In this document: piece after piece, positions 21,721 to 32,990 of the stretch | Numbering within the stretch: position 1 is the stretch's first letter | Layout: each line of letters opens with the position of its first letter | The notes under the pieces: model-generated | Told to the model about the DNA's origin: nothing | The model's input: only the letters and a program-made list of their open reading frames with translations | The model's database searches: none | Translations under genes and position numbers: made by a program | From: Gnetum montanum | Lineage: Eukaryota > Streptophyta > Gnetopsida > Gnetales > Gnetaceae | Length of the DNA stretch: 64,000 nucleotides | Assembly: GCA_015680685.1 (NCBI GenBank) | Contig: MNCI01018018.1 | Location: 138,168-202,167 of the forward strand | Reading direction: 5' to 3'

Positions 21721-23648
21721 TCCATCATGTCCACTGTCATAGTGGAACTGAACTTTGGACCATTCATGGAGTTTTCTCCTACTAACGTCTGTGAGTAATT
21801 CCAATCCTCTCCTCTGTGGCCCTTAATCTCATGTAACGATGAATGATACCTATGAGAAGCACATTAGTTTTGGAAGAATAAGCAAGATGATGCCACAGTA
21901 AAGATAGAAGGAATTACAGTGCCATATTCAGTCGAAGTAATAGTAAAGGCACTAAATTTTCCAAATGTTGGAGCCAACATTGTACAAATATTTACAAAGT
22001 TCAACATAGAGGCAAGAAAATTATGGCTGCAAATGGCCTATGAAACCCATGAAAAATAATATAGTGGATTGTTCATAATTGAAAAGATTTACTTCAAAAT
22101 TGGGACCTATAGTATCTTTCCAACATAAAGATTAAACAAAATTTCTACCTACATAGCTAGAGGAAGTACTATCCTTATTGGAAAATTCCAGGCTAACATG
22201 GCTTATTTGTTATTTTTGGAAATCCAAAGAAAGATTTGAGTAGAAAAAGGTAGAAAATCTTACTCTACCATTCCCTTTCCTTATCAGAAGACTATGCTGA
22301 TAGGTAGGATCTGGGATATACTAATGATGTTCTTCGTAAAGCCCAGAATGCCTCATATGCTAAAACTTCAAAGCCAGTGCCTTCAAACAAAGATTAACTT
22401 GAAAAGCTAGTGTGCATTAAAGGAGCAACTAGATCTACATCAATAGGAAAGACTATATCCAAAAGAATAGAGTAGGTAGGACCTAGTGGATCAACACTAG
22501 GTACTGATAGACTAAGACAAAGCACTCCCTCAACACAACAAGATTATAGACCCTCTATGAGCCATTTGTAAAAAATTGTCAAAACCATAAGTTGGGAAAG
22601 TAGAGAGGTCTCCAACATGTATAGAATAAAAGACAATCCAAGTAGATCTATTGTATCAATAGGACTTGCAAGTGGTTAGATCTCATTGTAAGTAGGAGAA
22701 GATAATGACTAGGCATAATAGATACCCGAAAACATTGCATCATTCTAAGTAATGTTACAGATAGGAGAAGGATCTACAATGGTGGTTGTGCAACATCAAG
22801 ATGCAGTAGGAGTAGCTGAAGTTATCATTGACCATATCAAGAAATATTTCAATGTTCTTATTATGCCACTAGTTGATATGACTAGAGAAAAAGATGTCAA
22901 AACCATAATCGAAACATCCATGACCCTAGAGGAGCATGAGGATATCTTAGAATGACTACAACAAACTGGAAAATTAATGTAAAATATCTTTGATATGTCA
23001 AGTGATATTATTGCAGTGTAGTCAAAATTGATTTCAACCAAGGTCAAGTTGGTCATGGCAGAAACTAGAGCAAAGCATGTTGAAATTGAAGTGTAAAGGC
23101 TTCAAGTAGAATTGACTACATTTAAAGCAGAAAGGCAAGACCTTGCATGATATATTACATCTAACTAACTAAAGAAATTCGAAAATGAATAGATAGACCA
23201 AATTATGGCCAAATATGCCCAATTGGAGATGAAGAAAGAGAAGGTAACATGAAATGCCTCAAAGGTAGAAGCAAAAACTTACACCCATACCAAGTCCTTA
23301 ACTACCTTAGAAGAAGAAAACAAGAAAATTTCCACAAAAAATGTAAAGTTGACTCACATTGAAAAACAAAAGAACATGTTGAAAGAAAGAATTCAGTAGC
23401 TGAGAGAGTAGTTTGCATGGGTTAGCCTTGACATCAGAAAATTGCTAGAGAAAATAGAACCTTATCAATGGAATAAGTTTGCACAATATGAAAAAAGTCA
23501 GCCATTGAAATTAGCATGTGGCAAAATGAGGCCAAGAAGCATGAACGGCTAAAAAAGCACTTCAGAGACCAAGTAGGCATGTATAAGCAAATTAATGAGA
23601 AGGAAATTCAAATGGATAAAGCCAAGATCAATTGATTGAAAACCAATC
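21487..23648 (+). pseudogene. Coiled-coil ORF1 of LTR-A element, N-terminal part
   Basis: Plus-strand frames with many stops match the minus-strand frame at 60.4-62.85 kb along their length. The basic start carries SQQRGNRPRRKGQS. Then come LILSNECL and VELNFGPFMEFSP (62.6 kb copy: LTLSQECLEAIKEKS, MKLNFGP); FWKNKQDDATVKIEGITVPYSVEVIVKALNF read in pieces (21868-21965), matching FWHNKKEGTTVNIGKVTVSF; and a long heptad-rich region (22990-23640) including EAKKHERLKKHF and DQVGMYKQINEKEIQMDKAK. The N-terminal domain is reminiscent of plant-transposon-associated domains, but I cannot name it. It is cut at 23648 by the 9.2-kb element and continues at 32823. Confidence 0.75.
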
Positions 23649-24259
23649 TGATGAGTGGTAAGGTACCCCTACACTCAACCATACGAATATAAGCGTCCCA
23701 CACGTGATCCGGTTGAACTCCAAGGACTAAGTGCTTACATGCCTTAATGGAACACTCAGGGTTAATCAATTGTTGTCTTCACAAACTTACTTGTATTGTC
23801 ATGGTTGTATGGTTAAGTAAGCTTGAGGTATATGATTTTTATAACGTTTATCTTTTTGGTGTCTTATGCTAATGAGGGAAAGGAAAAGAGAACTAAGTGA
23901 CTAACTTTCATTAACTATCACTAACTAAGTTCTAATTGTTCCTAACACTAGTATCCATTTTCACTTTCAGTATGCATCTTGAACCAGTGCAACGCTACTA
24001 GGATTACCAAACGCTAGTTGTTACTGGGTACTAAGCACTACACACATGCTTGAAGCGGTTGTACTGAGTGTACTTAACTAAGTGAGTCAAAGGTTGAAAG
24101 AGAGATTAATTAACTAGGAAAGCATTAAATGTTCAAAAATAATTAATTACTAATTATCTTAATTTGTATGCTACAAGGCTTATCATAAAGTTCATCTTTA
24201 TTGCTGTACAAAAATGTGTGCTTAGGTACAATTTTCTTGAATAAAGATTCGTTCACTTT
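23649..24259 (-). repeat. LTR-A, 3' LTR of the minus-strand full-length element
   Basis: It begins TGATGAG and is collinear with 32094-32705 over its whole length, from the gtacccctacactcaaccatac block through the (C/T)GAATAAAGAT(C/T)CGTTCACTTT block. Differences are mostly C/T and G/A transitions, as expected for methylated repeats. The left flank CAATC (23644-23648) pairs with CAAGC (32818-32822) as the target duplication. The last 100 bp of the LTR (with the GATATCG palindromes and CTCATCA end) are missing here; an N at 24260 replaces them. Confidence 0.9.
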
Positions 24260-24260
24260 N

Positions 24261-24545
24261 GAGTTGTGATATGGCTAATATGGATTCTAGAGATATAACA
24301 CTGGTGGCTACCCAGGGGGAAGGGGTTAGGAGAAAATTGAAAAAATTAGAAAAATTGGACCAGGACCTCCATGACTAAGAGCAATCCTCCGGTAGCGATA
24401 GAATGGAAAAAGATAGGGAATAAGAAAGATGGAGAAAAAGAAACAATGACAATGTCGATAAAATGGATGTCAGAGTTGGTAATGAACAAAACAAATGGTG
24501 ATTACGAAAATGTTTAAGGGAAAGAAGTTAACTGATGCACCAAAT
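24261..24545 (+). other. Foreign plus-strand fragment beside the N at 24260
   Basis: Where the element's LTR end and polypurine tract should be, a plus-strand frame starting MDSRDITLVATQGEGV (24280) with a Lys-rich helix (RRKLKKLEKLDQDLHD) is present instead. It then becomes Arg/Asp/Lys-rich and broken. It resembles the N-terminus of a gag-like or coiled-coil protein but I cannot place it. The neighbouring N suggests a chimeric assembly join; a genuine recombination is possible. Confidence 0.4.
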
Positions 24546-25091
24546 AGGAATGTCAGTGGGTCCTTCCCAAAGCAGGCTCATGCCCTTTATGCCTTGACAA
24601 ACTCACATTCAAAGAGTCTGTAGGCTCTAGAAATGTCATTCGGAAGCAAGAGTTAAAGTCTTAACCACAAGAGTTTACCCAAAAGACAACAATGCATCAA
24701 CAAACATATAGACTACTGGTACAACCGACAATGAGGTGGGAAAATGGAGAAAGAATTATGGAAAGAAGTGAATGGAATGGAGTCCCAAGGACAAGGTGGT
24801 GTATAACTCCTTGTGCACGTATGGTTAATGTAACTTAGGAGATCTCATTCCAAATCCAACCTTAAACAATCCACTCCTAGTGACTTCGCATGAATACATT
24901 TGGCCAAGCCATCCACATGAAGTAACAAGAATACTTCTGCCAAATATTCACCACCATTCTGAGGAAACAAGAAAGGGAAAAGTAGAAAGCGAGAAAGAGC
25001 CTTAGTTAGAGGGAACATGTTTGTTTAGTTCCATAACCAATGCTTGTAGCCCAGATGATTATTTTGTCTAAGGGGTGTGCTTTGAATTCTC

Positions 25092-25132
<41 letters not shown>

Positions 25133-25767
25133 GCGTGAGAACCACACCATGCAAAGAATTATTATTTTTATTAACTCAACTTCCCAATAATGGAGCAATG
25201 TCATAATGGTAAGGAAAACTCAAGAAGAAAACATCTAAGCACCCAAGAGAATGGCTAGCACAAATGCATCAAATCCCCTTGAAGTCACACACTTTTCAAT
25301 CCTTGACTCCTTCCTTAGTTTGAGAAATGCCCAGTCATCGGTTCATTAATAGTTTTATTGTTAAGAAAGGGACTATATAGTTCCAAGCCAAGAGAGACCA
25401 TAGAAATTTATGAATGCATGGATGATGTGGACTCATTGCCTGCTATACCAAAAGAACCATACCTTAGTATCCACATTATAACTCCAAGGTAAAAACCAAA
25501 CATTAGTAATCAATAGAGTATAGTTCATACCACCATCAAGAACACTTATTAGGTGATGAACCTAAAAAAATAGATAAACACACAAAGAAATGAAATGAAA
25601 AAGTATAAATGATGTTGCAAAATAAAATAAGAAAAGTTAAAGAAATTTGTAAAACAAAAATGTGTAAAAAAAAAACTTAAAAAGGAACTAAGGGCTTTAA
25701 TTGATTAGCAGAGGTGGCCATCTCCCCCATGACTGAGTTAGGAGAATATCCAAAATAATGAGTAGGG
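24546..25767 (-). other. 3' noncoding region of the full-length gypsy element
   Basis: Reading on the minus strand, it begins with GTCATGGGGGAGATGGCC (25714-25731) just after integrase, passes through A/T-rich sequence and a CT microsatellite, and reaches the conserved block GCCTGCTTTGGGAAGGACCC at 24560-24579. The coiled-coil ORF expected beyond that block is not present; the fragment at 24261-24545 takes its place. Confidence 0.65.
25094..25129. repeat. (CT)n microsatellite
   Basis: An uninterrupted run of about 18 CT dinucleotides lies inside the element's 3' region. On the element's sense strand it is (AG)n. Confidence 0.95.
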
Positions 25768-26900
25768 TCATTTCTTCTCCGAGGTATTATGTGCACTGGC
25801 CATTCTAAGTTCATGGAAGGGTTTGGTTTGTTGTACATTAACTAATAATCTCTTATCAGGGCTCTCAAGTTTGTATATGGTCATGGCCCCTGAAGGAAAG
25901 GTTGTATGAATAATGTAAGGTTCTTCCCATAGTGTTTGAAATTTTGTGCATTGTGGCACATGTGTGGGGTTCCAGTAGAGAACCTTATCTCCTAGTTGAT
26001 ACTTAACTTTGCGGATCTTCAAGTCATGATGTTGCTTGTTATATGCCTTGTGCAACTCATTTGATGACAAGGCAGCTAATTGATTTTCATCTAGCATGTT
26101 TAAAGTTTCCAACCTTTGTTTTTGTGTTAGATCTAGATTGAGGTGGAGGTCACAAGCCATTGATAGTGTATGAATCTCGATTTGAATTGGAAGTGTTGGA
26201 AGCTTTTCGTACACTAACTCATAGGGAGAGTAGCCTATAGGAAGTTTCCAAGTGGAGTGGTATGCCCAAAGAGCATCGTTCAGTTTAGTGCTCCAATCTC
26301 ATCTATACTTGCTAATTATTCTTGTCAGTATTTTAGTGATCTCCTTGTTGGTGACCTCAGCTTTTCCGTTAGCTTGGGGGTGATAAGGTGTAGTCAATTT
26401 ATTTTCAACCCCTAAGAATTGCATTAATTTTTGAAAAGTTGCACCTGTGAAATATGTTCCATTATCCAAAATAAGCGCATGTGGCACACCAAACCTATTT
26501 ATGATTTGTTGTTGTACAAATCGTGCAGCTGTAGATGATGTGCAGTCCGTAACAACAGCTACTTCCTTCCATTTCATTAAATAGTCTATGGCAACAATAA
26601 TGTAAGCTTTTCCATTGGACATTGGTGTAATGGGCCCCATATAGTCTATTCCCCAAATGTCGAAGGGTTCTAACGGTTGAATCCATTGTTGTGGATCCTC
26701 CATTCTAGCAGTCATTCCCCCATCACGTTGACAGCGCTCACAAGATTTGACAAATTGATGGGTGTCTCGAAATAATGTTGGCTAGTAATATCCTGCAAGT
26801 AGGATCTTAATAGCCGTTCATCTCCCTGCATAGTGACCCCCACAAGGGCCCTCATGAGCATCTTGGAGAACTCTTAGTTGGTCCACCTCAGGCATGCACC
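25768..26900 (-). pseudogene. Integrase, Athila/Tat-like, nearly intact
   Basis: This integrase would insert element DNA into chromosomes. All three domains are readable. The zinc finger has DAHEGPCGGHYAG with CERCQ (26740-26890), an HHCC pattern. The core has GIDYMGP, LILDNGTYF and HPQANGKAEVTNKEI, so the D-D-E triad is present (26299-26660). The C-terminal domain has GDKVLYWN and WEEPYIIH (25768-26030). Damage is light: a stop or two in the zinc-finger region and one in-frame TGA at 26296-26298 between core and C-terminal domain. No chromodomain is seen at the C-terminus, consistent with Athila/Tat rather than chromovirus. Confidence 0.9.
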
Positions 26901-26989
26901 ATCAAACCAAGCCATCAGGGCATACTTTGTAAAGTTATCTGTTGATTTCGATGAAGTACTTGGCCCAGTGAAGAAACTATTATTTCTTC

Positions 26990-27660
26990 CTAAAGTCCAG
27001 CTCCTATGGTTTTTGTTGGGTAAGGAGATAGGAGAGAATGCTACTATACTAGTTTGTCTCCATGGGTTGGTTATTCACTACATCGGCAAAGAAGGCTTCA
27101 TCAAAAAAATGATTGGACATCACATATTCATCCTCTTTGCTATCCCAGTGCAACTGAGATAAATGATCTAGAACTATGTTCTCGATGCTCTTTCGATCAA
27201 TCATCGTTAGATCGAACTCCTATAGGATTACCAGCCACCATATAATACGAGGGCTAACCATTGGCTTGTTCATGAGGAATCAGATTGCACTATGATCTGT
27301 ATGGATGAACACTTTATAACCTAATACATAGTGCCTAAACTTATCCAGTGCAAACACTACAACCATTAATTATTTTTCTGTAGTTGTGTAGTTAAGTTGT
27401 GCACTAGAGATACTCCTACTTGCACAGTGGATGTAGTAAGGATGTTTTTGGTCATCTAATTGTATAAGTATGGCTCCTAAGGCATAATTGCATGCATCAA
27501 TCATTATATGAAATGGTCTGGACCAGTCAGGGGCTTATAGAATGGGAGTTTCTACAAGCTTTTTGTTTTAGAGTTTGGAATGCTCATTCACATTCCCTGG
27601 TCCATTCGAATGGTGCGTCCTTCTTTGTTAGCTCTACCAACGATTTGGCAATCTTGGAGA
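26990..27660 (-). pseudogene. RNase H remnant of the full-length gypsy element
   Basis: The interval between RT and integrase is the size of a gypsy RNase H, and broken frames match the plus copy at 17.9-18.4 kb. Examples are the connection ending in LTKKDAPFEWT near 27610, the region encoding ASNYALGA-type first strand near 27480-27500, and HTDHSAIRFL-like sequence near 27280-27300. Frameshifts are more frequent here than in RT or integrase. Confidence 0.65.
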
Positions 27661-28790
27661 AGTTCTCAATGAATCTCCTATAGTAGCCAGTGTGTCCAAG
27701 GAATGACCAAATTTCTTTGATAGTTTCCGATTAACGCATGATTCCTTGGATGACTCTAACCTTATCTAGGTCTACCTCTATTCCTAAATGTAAAACCTTA
27801 TGCCCAAGTACTATGCCTTCTTGGACCATTAAATGGCTTTTCTGCCAGTTGAGCCTTAAGTTGGTCTCTACACACCTTTTTAGCACTTGCTCTAATCGGT
27901 CCAAGGCTTGATCAAAACTTGTTCCATAAGTGGAGAAGTCTTCCATAAAGAATTCTACTCTGTTTCCTATTTACTGTTGGAATATGCTTAGAACTAAGCG
28001 TTGAAACGTTGCAGGGGCATTGCACAAGCCAAACGACATTTGTTTGTATGCAAACGTTCCCCAAGGACTGGTGAATGTTATCTTGGCTTGATCTTCTGGG
28101 GCTATCCGTATTTGGTTGTATCCACTATAGCCATCCAAAAAACTATAATATCAATGCCCTACTATGGTGTCTAAGACTTGGTCAATGAATGGCAACGGAA
28201 AGTGATCCTTAAATGTTGTCATGTTCAGCAACCTAAAATCTATGCGCATCCTCCATTTACCTCCCTTTTTCAACATGATCACCAAAGGGCTAACCTATTC
28301 GCTATCCGCAATGGGATACATGAACCCAGCCTTAAGAAGCTGTTCTATTTCTTCTTTTACTACTTGCTTCAATTTTGGGTTCAATCGCCTTTGCGGTTGT
28401 TTTCGGGGTTTCATGGAGGGGTCAATGTAAATCCTATGTTGGGATATCCTAGGATCTATTCCAGTTAATTCAAGGTATGACCAAGCAAAGGCTTTTAACC
28501 ACTTGTTTATCACCTTTAGTAGGATTTCTTTTTGTTTGGAAGAAAGTCTTGCATTGATGATTACTGGTTTTCTATTTTCGAGGGTCATATATTCCAAGTC
28601 GGTGGGCAACAGTTTTAAATCTAGGGGCTCTTGTTTAAATTTTTCAAGAATTTCCAACTTCCCCCAGTTGATGTTTTCAAGGTTAAGGCTTGGAAGTTGG
28701 TAGCGGACTTGCTCTAATGTATTTATGCTTTCAATGTAAGCGCAAGTTATTCCCTCAGTTAGTTCCATGCACGTTAGTGAGCTGCTCTCT
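27661..28790 (-). pseudogene. Reverse transcriptase with FMED catalytic box
   Basis: Minus-strand frames show the Athila/Tat RT in order. These are KPRKQPQRRLNPKLKQVVKE and LLKAGFMYPIADSE (28295-28400), KWRMRIDFRLLN (near 28240), YYSFLDGYSGYNQI (near 28130), WGTFAYKQMSFGLCNAPATF (near 28030) and GNRVEFFMEDFSTYGTSFDQ (27900-27965), then the thumb with LMVQEGIVLGHKV (27790-27840). The normal F/YMDD motif is FMED, codon GAA at 27941-27943, replacing the first of the two catalytic aspartates. Only a handful of stops interrupt the frame. The enzyme would be catalytically dead even if translated. Confidence 0.9.
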
Positions 28791-29560
28791 TAATCAACCA
28801 TCAGCCATTGGGTGTCTTCTTATTGTGTGGCTACTACATACAGGCACTTTTGTATATTAATGTCTTGTGCACACCAGTTGCATGCAGGCAATGCTAAAAT
28901 TTTCACAACCCATGATCTCTGCACGCAATTACACCCTATGTCATTGTATGCGATGCATGCAACTTTCTTCTTCTTGATCTTTCCAAAACTGTTCTTCTTA
29001 GATATTTCCAGGGAAAGATCATGGATTCGTAGGTGTGCATCTATAGTACTTAGCCATGCCCTTCCCATTATTATTGTGAAGTCCCCTTTACCATTGTTTA
29101 CTTGTATCACTAGGAAATCAGCTAGGTAGGACCACCCACACACAGTGGTAACGATGTCCTCCACCAATCCCAAGGGAATAGTGATGGACTGGTCGACTAG
29201 CTCTAGGTGAATATTACTCTTCCTCAATGGAGGCAGGTTCCAGGCTTTGTACATCTCCTACGATATTAAGTTGACTCTGGAACCTGAGTCCATAAGAGCT
29301 TTACACGGTTCATTCCTAGTGACTTGGAGATAGATTAGGGGGCTTCCAGGATCAGAAAATTTCCTGGGAAGGTGGACAACATTAATCCAGTCAGTAACGA
29401 CATGTGTTAACATAACCATATGCGTTGAGCTCAGTGTTTGGTTTGAAGGGATCTCTAAAGCATTAATTGATGAAGAGGCATTCAGAGGTTCAACCACTTG
29501 TGGTTGTGAGGGCTTGGTTGGACTATTGGTTCTGAAAAAAGGTCTTCTCTTCATACGGTT
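28791..29560 (-). pseudogene. Aspartic protease and linker of the full-length element
   Basis: The frame contains CKALMDSGSRVNLIS (29258-29305), a retropepsin active site with D-S-G intact, followed after a single in-frame TAG (about 29255-29257) by EMYKAWNLPP and IPLGLVEDIVTTVCGW. It continues with DFTIIMGRAWLSTIDAHLRI (29000-29080), the strand-rich end of the protease. The protease would release Gag and Pol proteins. The only obvious lesion in this module is the one stop codon. Confidence 0.8.
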
Positions 29561-29599
29561 GTTAGAACTAGCAGCGGGTTGAAGATTTACAGCCTTTGT

Positions 29600-31690
29600 G
29601 GCATTGCATTGCTATGGTTGAGTGGGGAGTTTCCCTTGCATTGCTGGAGTGGGTGGTAATGGAGCCATCGGTGTGAGAGTTGCGGATGGATTTGAAGAAT
29701 GGTATGCTTATGGGTTATCTCCCCTAGGAGAAGGAGTTCTATAATACTCCCAAGCTTGGTAGTGATGTTGTGGTGTCACGTGACCAACAGAGTCACATGG
29801 AGAGATTGGCTGCTGCACGTAGTAGCCATACGGGTTTGGTTGCCGGTAGGGGTATTGTTGCCTTGGTGGTGGCATCCCCCATGACTGTGGGTATTTCCAC
29901 TGTTGATGTTGCTCAATGGGTTGTGGTGGAGTTCCACTCGGATAATACATTGACGGTTGGTGGAATTTCCTTGGGTTACCTTGGGGATAAGGTAACCGTC
30001 GGGGTGCTTGCCATTTATTAAGTCGTGGGTTGAGTGCATATACCCCAGACTCTTGTAGATGTGAGATCATTGGGCAACATCCCTTAGGATGGTCGTATTG
30101 GCATATCTCACATCCACCATCATTGTTTGTGTCTGAATCCACAACCTCTTCAGTGATGGCCATTTTTCCCTTACCCTTGTTACGTGCATTGTCCATTTCT
30201 CTCTATCTCTTTCTGTCATAGTCACTACCTCACTCCCTAGACTCCTCTACAACTTTAAGAAGAGTTTCGAACCTACTATCCAGGGAGTCCCACATTTGTT
30301 CTACCTTTGCCGACACTTCTATTGTTAATTTTTGGAATGTCAAGGTTTTCTTATTCACCATCTCTTCAAGTGGTGACTCTTCTTCCTCCTCACAGAATCT
30401 CACTCCCCTTTTGCGAAGGGAAGGATCTCGATTGTACTCTTCTGCACTTTCTCTCTTTCATAGCTCACCTTCCTCTTTGGCTACTTGCTCAAGCAATTTA
30501 TGAACCTGATGAGACCTAAGCTCTGATAATCTTCCTTGGGCATACATTCCAAGGGTTCACCTTGTTTCATGCCTAAGTCCATTTACAAGATGGCATAGTT
30601 GATCCCACTGCAAATAACCATGGCTAGGGCAATAATGTAAAATTCCGTAATAGCGGCCCTTGGTAGCATCCAAGGGTTAATGATTTCCCTGCTTTCATCC
30701 TTAGATTTGCTTTCGCAGGTTAGACACTTGGGAGTACATTTGGTACTTATCATTAAATAGTTCTAACATTGTACTCCACCTCCGAATGGATTCCAGTTCT
30801 AAGGACCGGTACCAACTTTCAGCTTCTTTCACTAGTGTCCTTGGAAACAACTTTAGTTTTTTCCATTCGTTCTCTATATTTTGCAAGGCACATGCATCAT
30901 GGAATTTTTGCAAATGATTTTGAGGATCAACATTATATCCCCCTTCAAATCGTGGGACGTTGTTCATGTCCAACCTCTTGATCCTACTATCTTTTTGGTG
31001 CCTTGTGGGAACTCTTACAACCTCTGTTATATCTAACATGCTTTTAGTTGCGAGTAGGGTTTCTTCGTGGTCATCTCGTTCATAGTGTCTGTGGTGTCTA
31101 CGCAGTTCCCTACTCTTCCTTCTTCCATGCCTTGATTCCTTAGAGTGCCCTCATCCTCGTTCTCAACTGTCTTGTTGAGGTTTTTCACTTTGTTTCCCTT
31201 TATCCTCATAGTTGGTTTCCTTATGACTACATCTGGACACTGAAGGAGAGGGTGAATGTGACGATGAATGTGAAGAAGAAGGAGAACCATCGCCATGACG
31301 GTGTTTTCTACCTTCTCTTCGGTGGTCTTGGCCTTGATTGTGATTACGATCAGAACGTCTGTCCTTATCGTGTGTTTGTGTTCCCTCGTTGAACACTTTG
31401 TGTTCATGGGGATTAGAACCAGGGTTGTGAACCATGGAGTGGAGGTTCTGATACACCACCTCCTGACCATCATTAGAAGGGGGAACATTGTTTGGTGGGG
31501 AACCTATTGAAGCAGGTTCATCGTCCCCAATTTCTCTTAATACGTGCAGGGTGTTATGGGGCCATTTACCCTTCAAGGATGTGTGGTGACTCTCCTGTCG
31601 TAAGTCCCTTTGACATTGCGCTTCTATGGGATGATAATCCCTTGTGTCATGATCACATGCAACGTACTGTGCATATAAAAACAACATGCC
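29600..31690 (-). pseudogene. gag of the full-length Athila/Tat-like element
   Basis: The N-terminal part (31163-31687) is hydrophilic and Ser/His/Arg-rich (HSSSHSPSPSVSRCSHKE). The capsid part (30701-31039) has ITEVVRVPTRHQKDSRIKRL, FHDACALQNIENEW and RRWSTMLELFNDKYQ. The C-terminal part (29708-30196) has CEICQYDHPKGCCP followed by a Pro/Tyr/Gln-rich tail. The motif C-x2-C-x5-H-x3-C-C is not a standard CCHC knuckle but is conserved in all gag copies in this window, so it may be this family's RNA-binding module. Frames change between the three parts, so at least two frameshifts have occurred. Length, about 650-700 codons, is large, as usual for Tat/Athila gag. Confidence 0.85.
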
Positions 31691-32074
31691 TATTCATGTG
31701 AGAGCACGAAGAAGCATGTTGGAGACTGATCAGTCTAGAGGCAACACTATGTTACCCTCCAAGTCTCTCCAACGTAGTTGTTCATCTTGGTGGAGAATAA
31801 AGGTAAAATCGAGTACATACTCATCATGATGAATATATACCACATGAAACTATTGAGGAACTGACAGATCTTGGTTACATGTATTATGCTTTCAACTGTC
31901 TTGTGTTAGTCCTAGGTGGTAAAATGCTCTTATGTGAAGAAGAAGACATTTTGTCTTGTTCAGTATGCGATTTACTATTGTCTTATCTTTCCTTTATTAA
32001 CCCTAAGGGTTCATTCTAGCATTCCAATGATATGGATGATTTCCTATGTTCTACGTAGTGCACAAACAACTAAG

Positions 32075-32092
32075 TCCCCAACAACGGTTCCA
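32075..32092 (-). other. tRNA-Asp-like primer binding site
   Basis: On the minus strand the 18 bases next to the LTR read TGGAACCGTTGTTGGGGA, one base away from the LTR end. They match the tRNA-Asp primer site used by Athila/Tat elements at 14 of 18 positions, most mismatches being C-to-T or G-to-A. Confidence 0.8.
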
Positions 32093-32093
32093 A

Positions 32094-32817
32094 TGATGAG
32101 TGGTGAGGTACCCCTACACTCAATCATACGAATACGAGCATCTCACGCGCGATCCGGTCGAACTCCAAGAACTAAGTGCTTACACGCGTTAATGGAACAC
32201 TCAGGGTTAATCAATCGTTGTCTTCCCAAACTTACTTGTATTGTCACGGTTGTATGGTTAAGTAATCTTGAGGTATATGATTTTTATAACTTTTATCTTT
32301 TTGGTGTCTTATGCTAATGAGGGAAAGGGAAACAGAACTGAGTGACTAACTTTCATTAACTATTCACTAACTAAGTTCTAATTGTTCCTAACACCATTAT
32401 TCGTTCCCACTTTCCGTACACATCCTGAACCAGTGCAACGCTACTAGGATTACCAAATGCTAGTTGTTACTAGGTTACCAAGTGCTACATGCATGTTTGA
32501 AGCGGTCATACTGAGTGTACTTAACTAAGCGAGTCAAAGGTTGAGAGAGAGATTAATTAACTAGGAAAGCATTAAACATTCAACAATAATTAATTACTAA
32601 TTAGCTTAAGCTGTATACTACAAAGTTTATCATAAAGTTCGTCTTTATTGTCGTACACAAATGTGTGCTCAAGTACAAGTTGCTCGAATAAAGATCCGTT
32701 CACTTTATGACTCCTACTGTGGGCACACAGANCGAACTTTATGATAAACTTTGTAGTATACAGCTTAAGCTAATTAGTNAAAATGTGATATCGCGTACGC
32801 AATATCGTGGCTCATCA
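32094..32817 (-). repeat. LTR-A, 5' LTR of the full-length element
   Basis: It starts TGATGAG and ends CTCATCA on the plus strand, a perfect 7-bp terminal inverted repeat, and is followed by CAAGC, the right target duplication. U3 (right end) carries ATATCG-palindromes (GTGATATCGCGTACGCAATATC at 32785-32806). The stretch 32732-32779 is an artefact: two Ns enclose a 46-bp inverted copy of 32596-32641. The true LTR is therefore shorter or differently filled here. Confidence 0.9.
32732..32779. other. Inverted gap-fill artefact between two Ns
   Basis: The 46 bases between N32732 and N32779 are the exact reverse complement of 32596-32641, which lies 90 bp upstream in the same LTR. Bracketing by single Ns indicates that a contig end was placed in the wrong orientation. 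Confidence 0.85.
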
Positions 32818-32822
32818 CAAGC

Positions 32823-32990
32823 GTAGACAGTCTTGCCCACATGCACCAAGCCAAAATCAAGAATAAAGACCTGTGAAACACCCTACAGAAGATTCATGTA
32901 ACAAATAAAAAAGACTTAAAGCCAAATTTGCATTGTAATTTGATTGGAATTTAAAGGCAGATACAATTGTCTTATTTTCCATAAAAAAAT
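32823..32990 (+). pseudogene. Coiled-coil ORF1, continuation after the nested element
   Basis: Directly after the right target duplication, the plus strand reads HQAKIKNKDL and then LQKIHVTNKKD, matching VEVKNKDL and LQKLHVANLE in the minus copy at 60.7-61.0 kb, although the stretch between these two motifs is shortened. Together with 21487-23648 this shows one frame split by the 9.2-kb insertion. After about 32990 the similarity is lost. Confidence 0.7.

Larger units (their letters stand above)
23649..32817 (-). mobile_element. Near-complete Athila/Tat-like Ty3/gypsy retrotransposon
   Basis: Bounded by two LTR-A copies and a 4/5-bp target duplication (CAATC/CAAGC), it reads on the minus strand: LTR (32817-32094), tRNA-Asp-like primer site, gag, protease, RT, RNase H, integrase, 3' region, LTR. 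Gene order, the FLDGYSGYNQI RT signature, the Asp primer site and the long region between integrase and the 3' LTR all point to the Athila/Tat branch. Stops are few in pol, but the RT catalytic box is FMED and the LTRs differ by several percent, so it is immobile. It is inserted in a coiled-coil ORF1 of an older relative lying in the opposite orientation. Confidence 0.9.
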
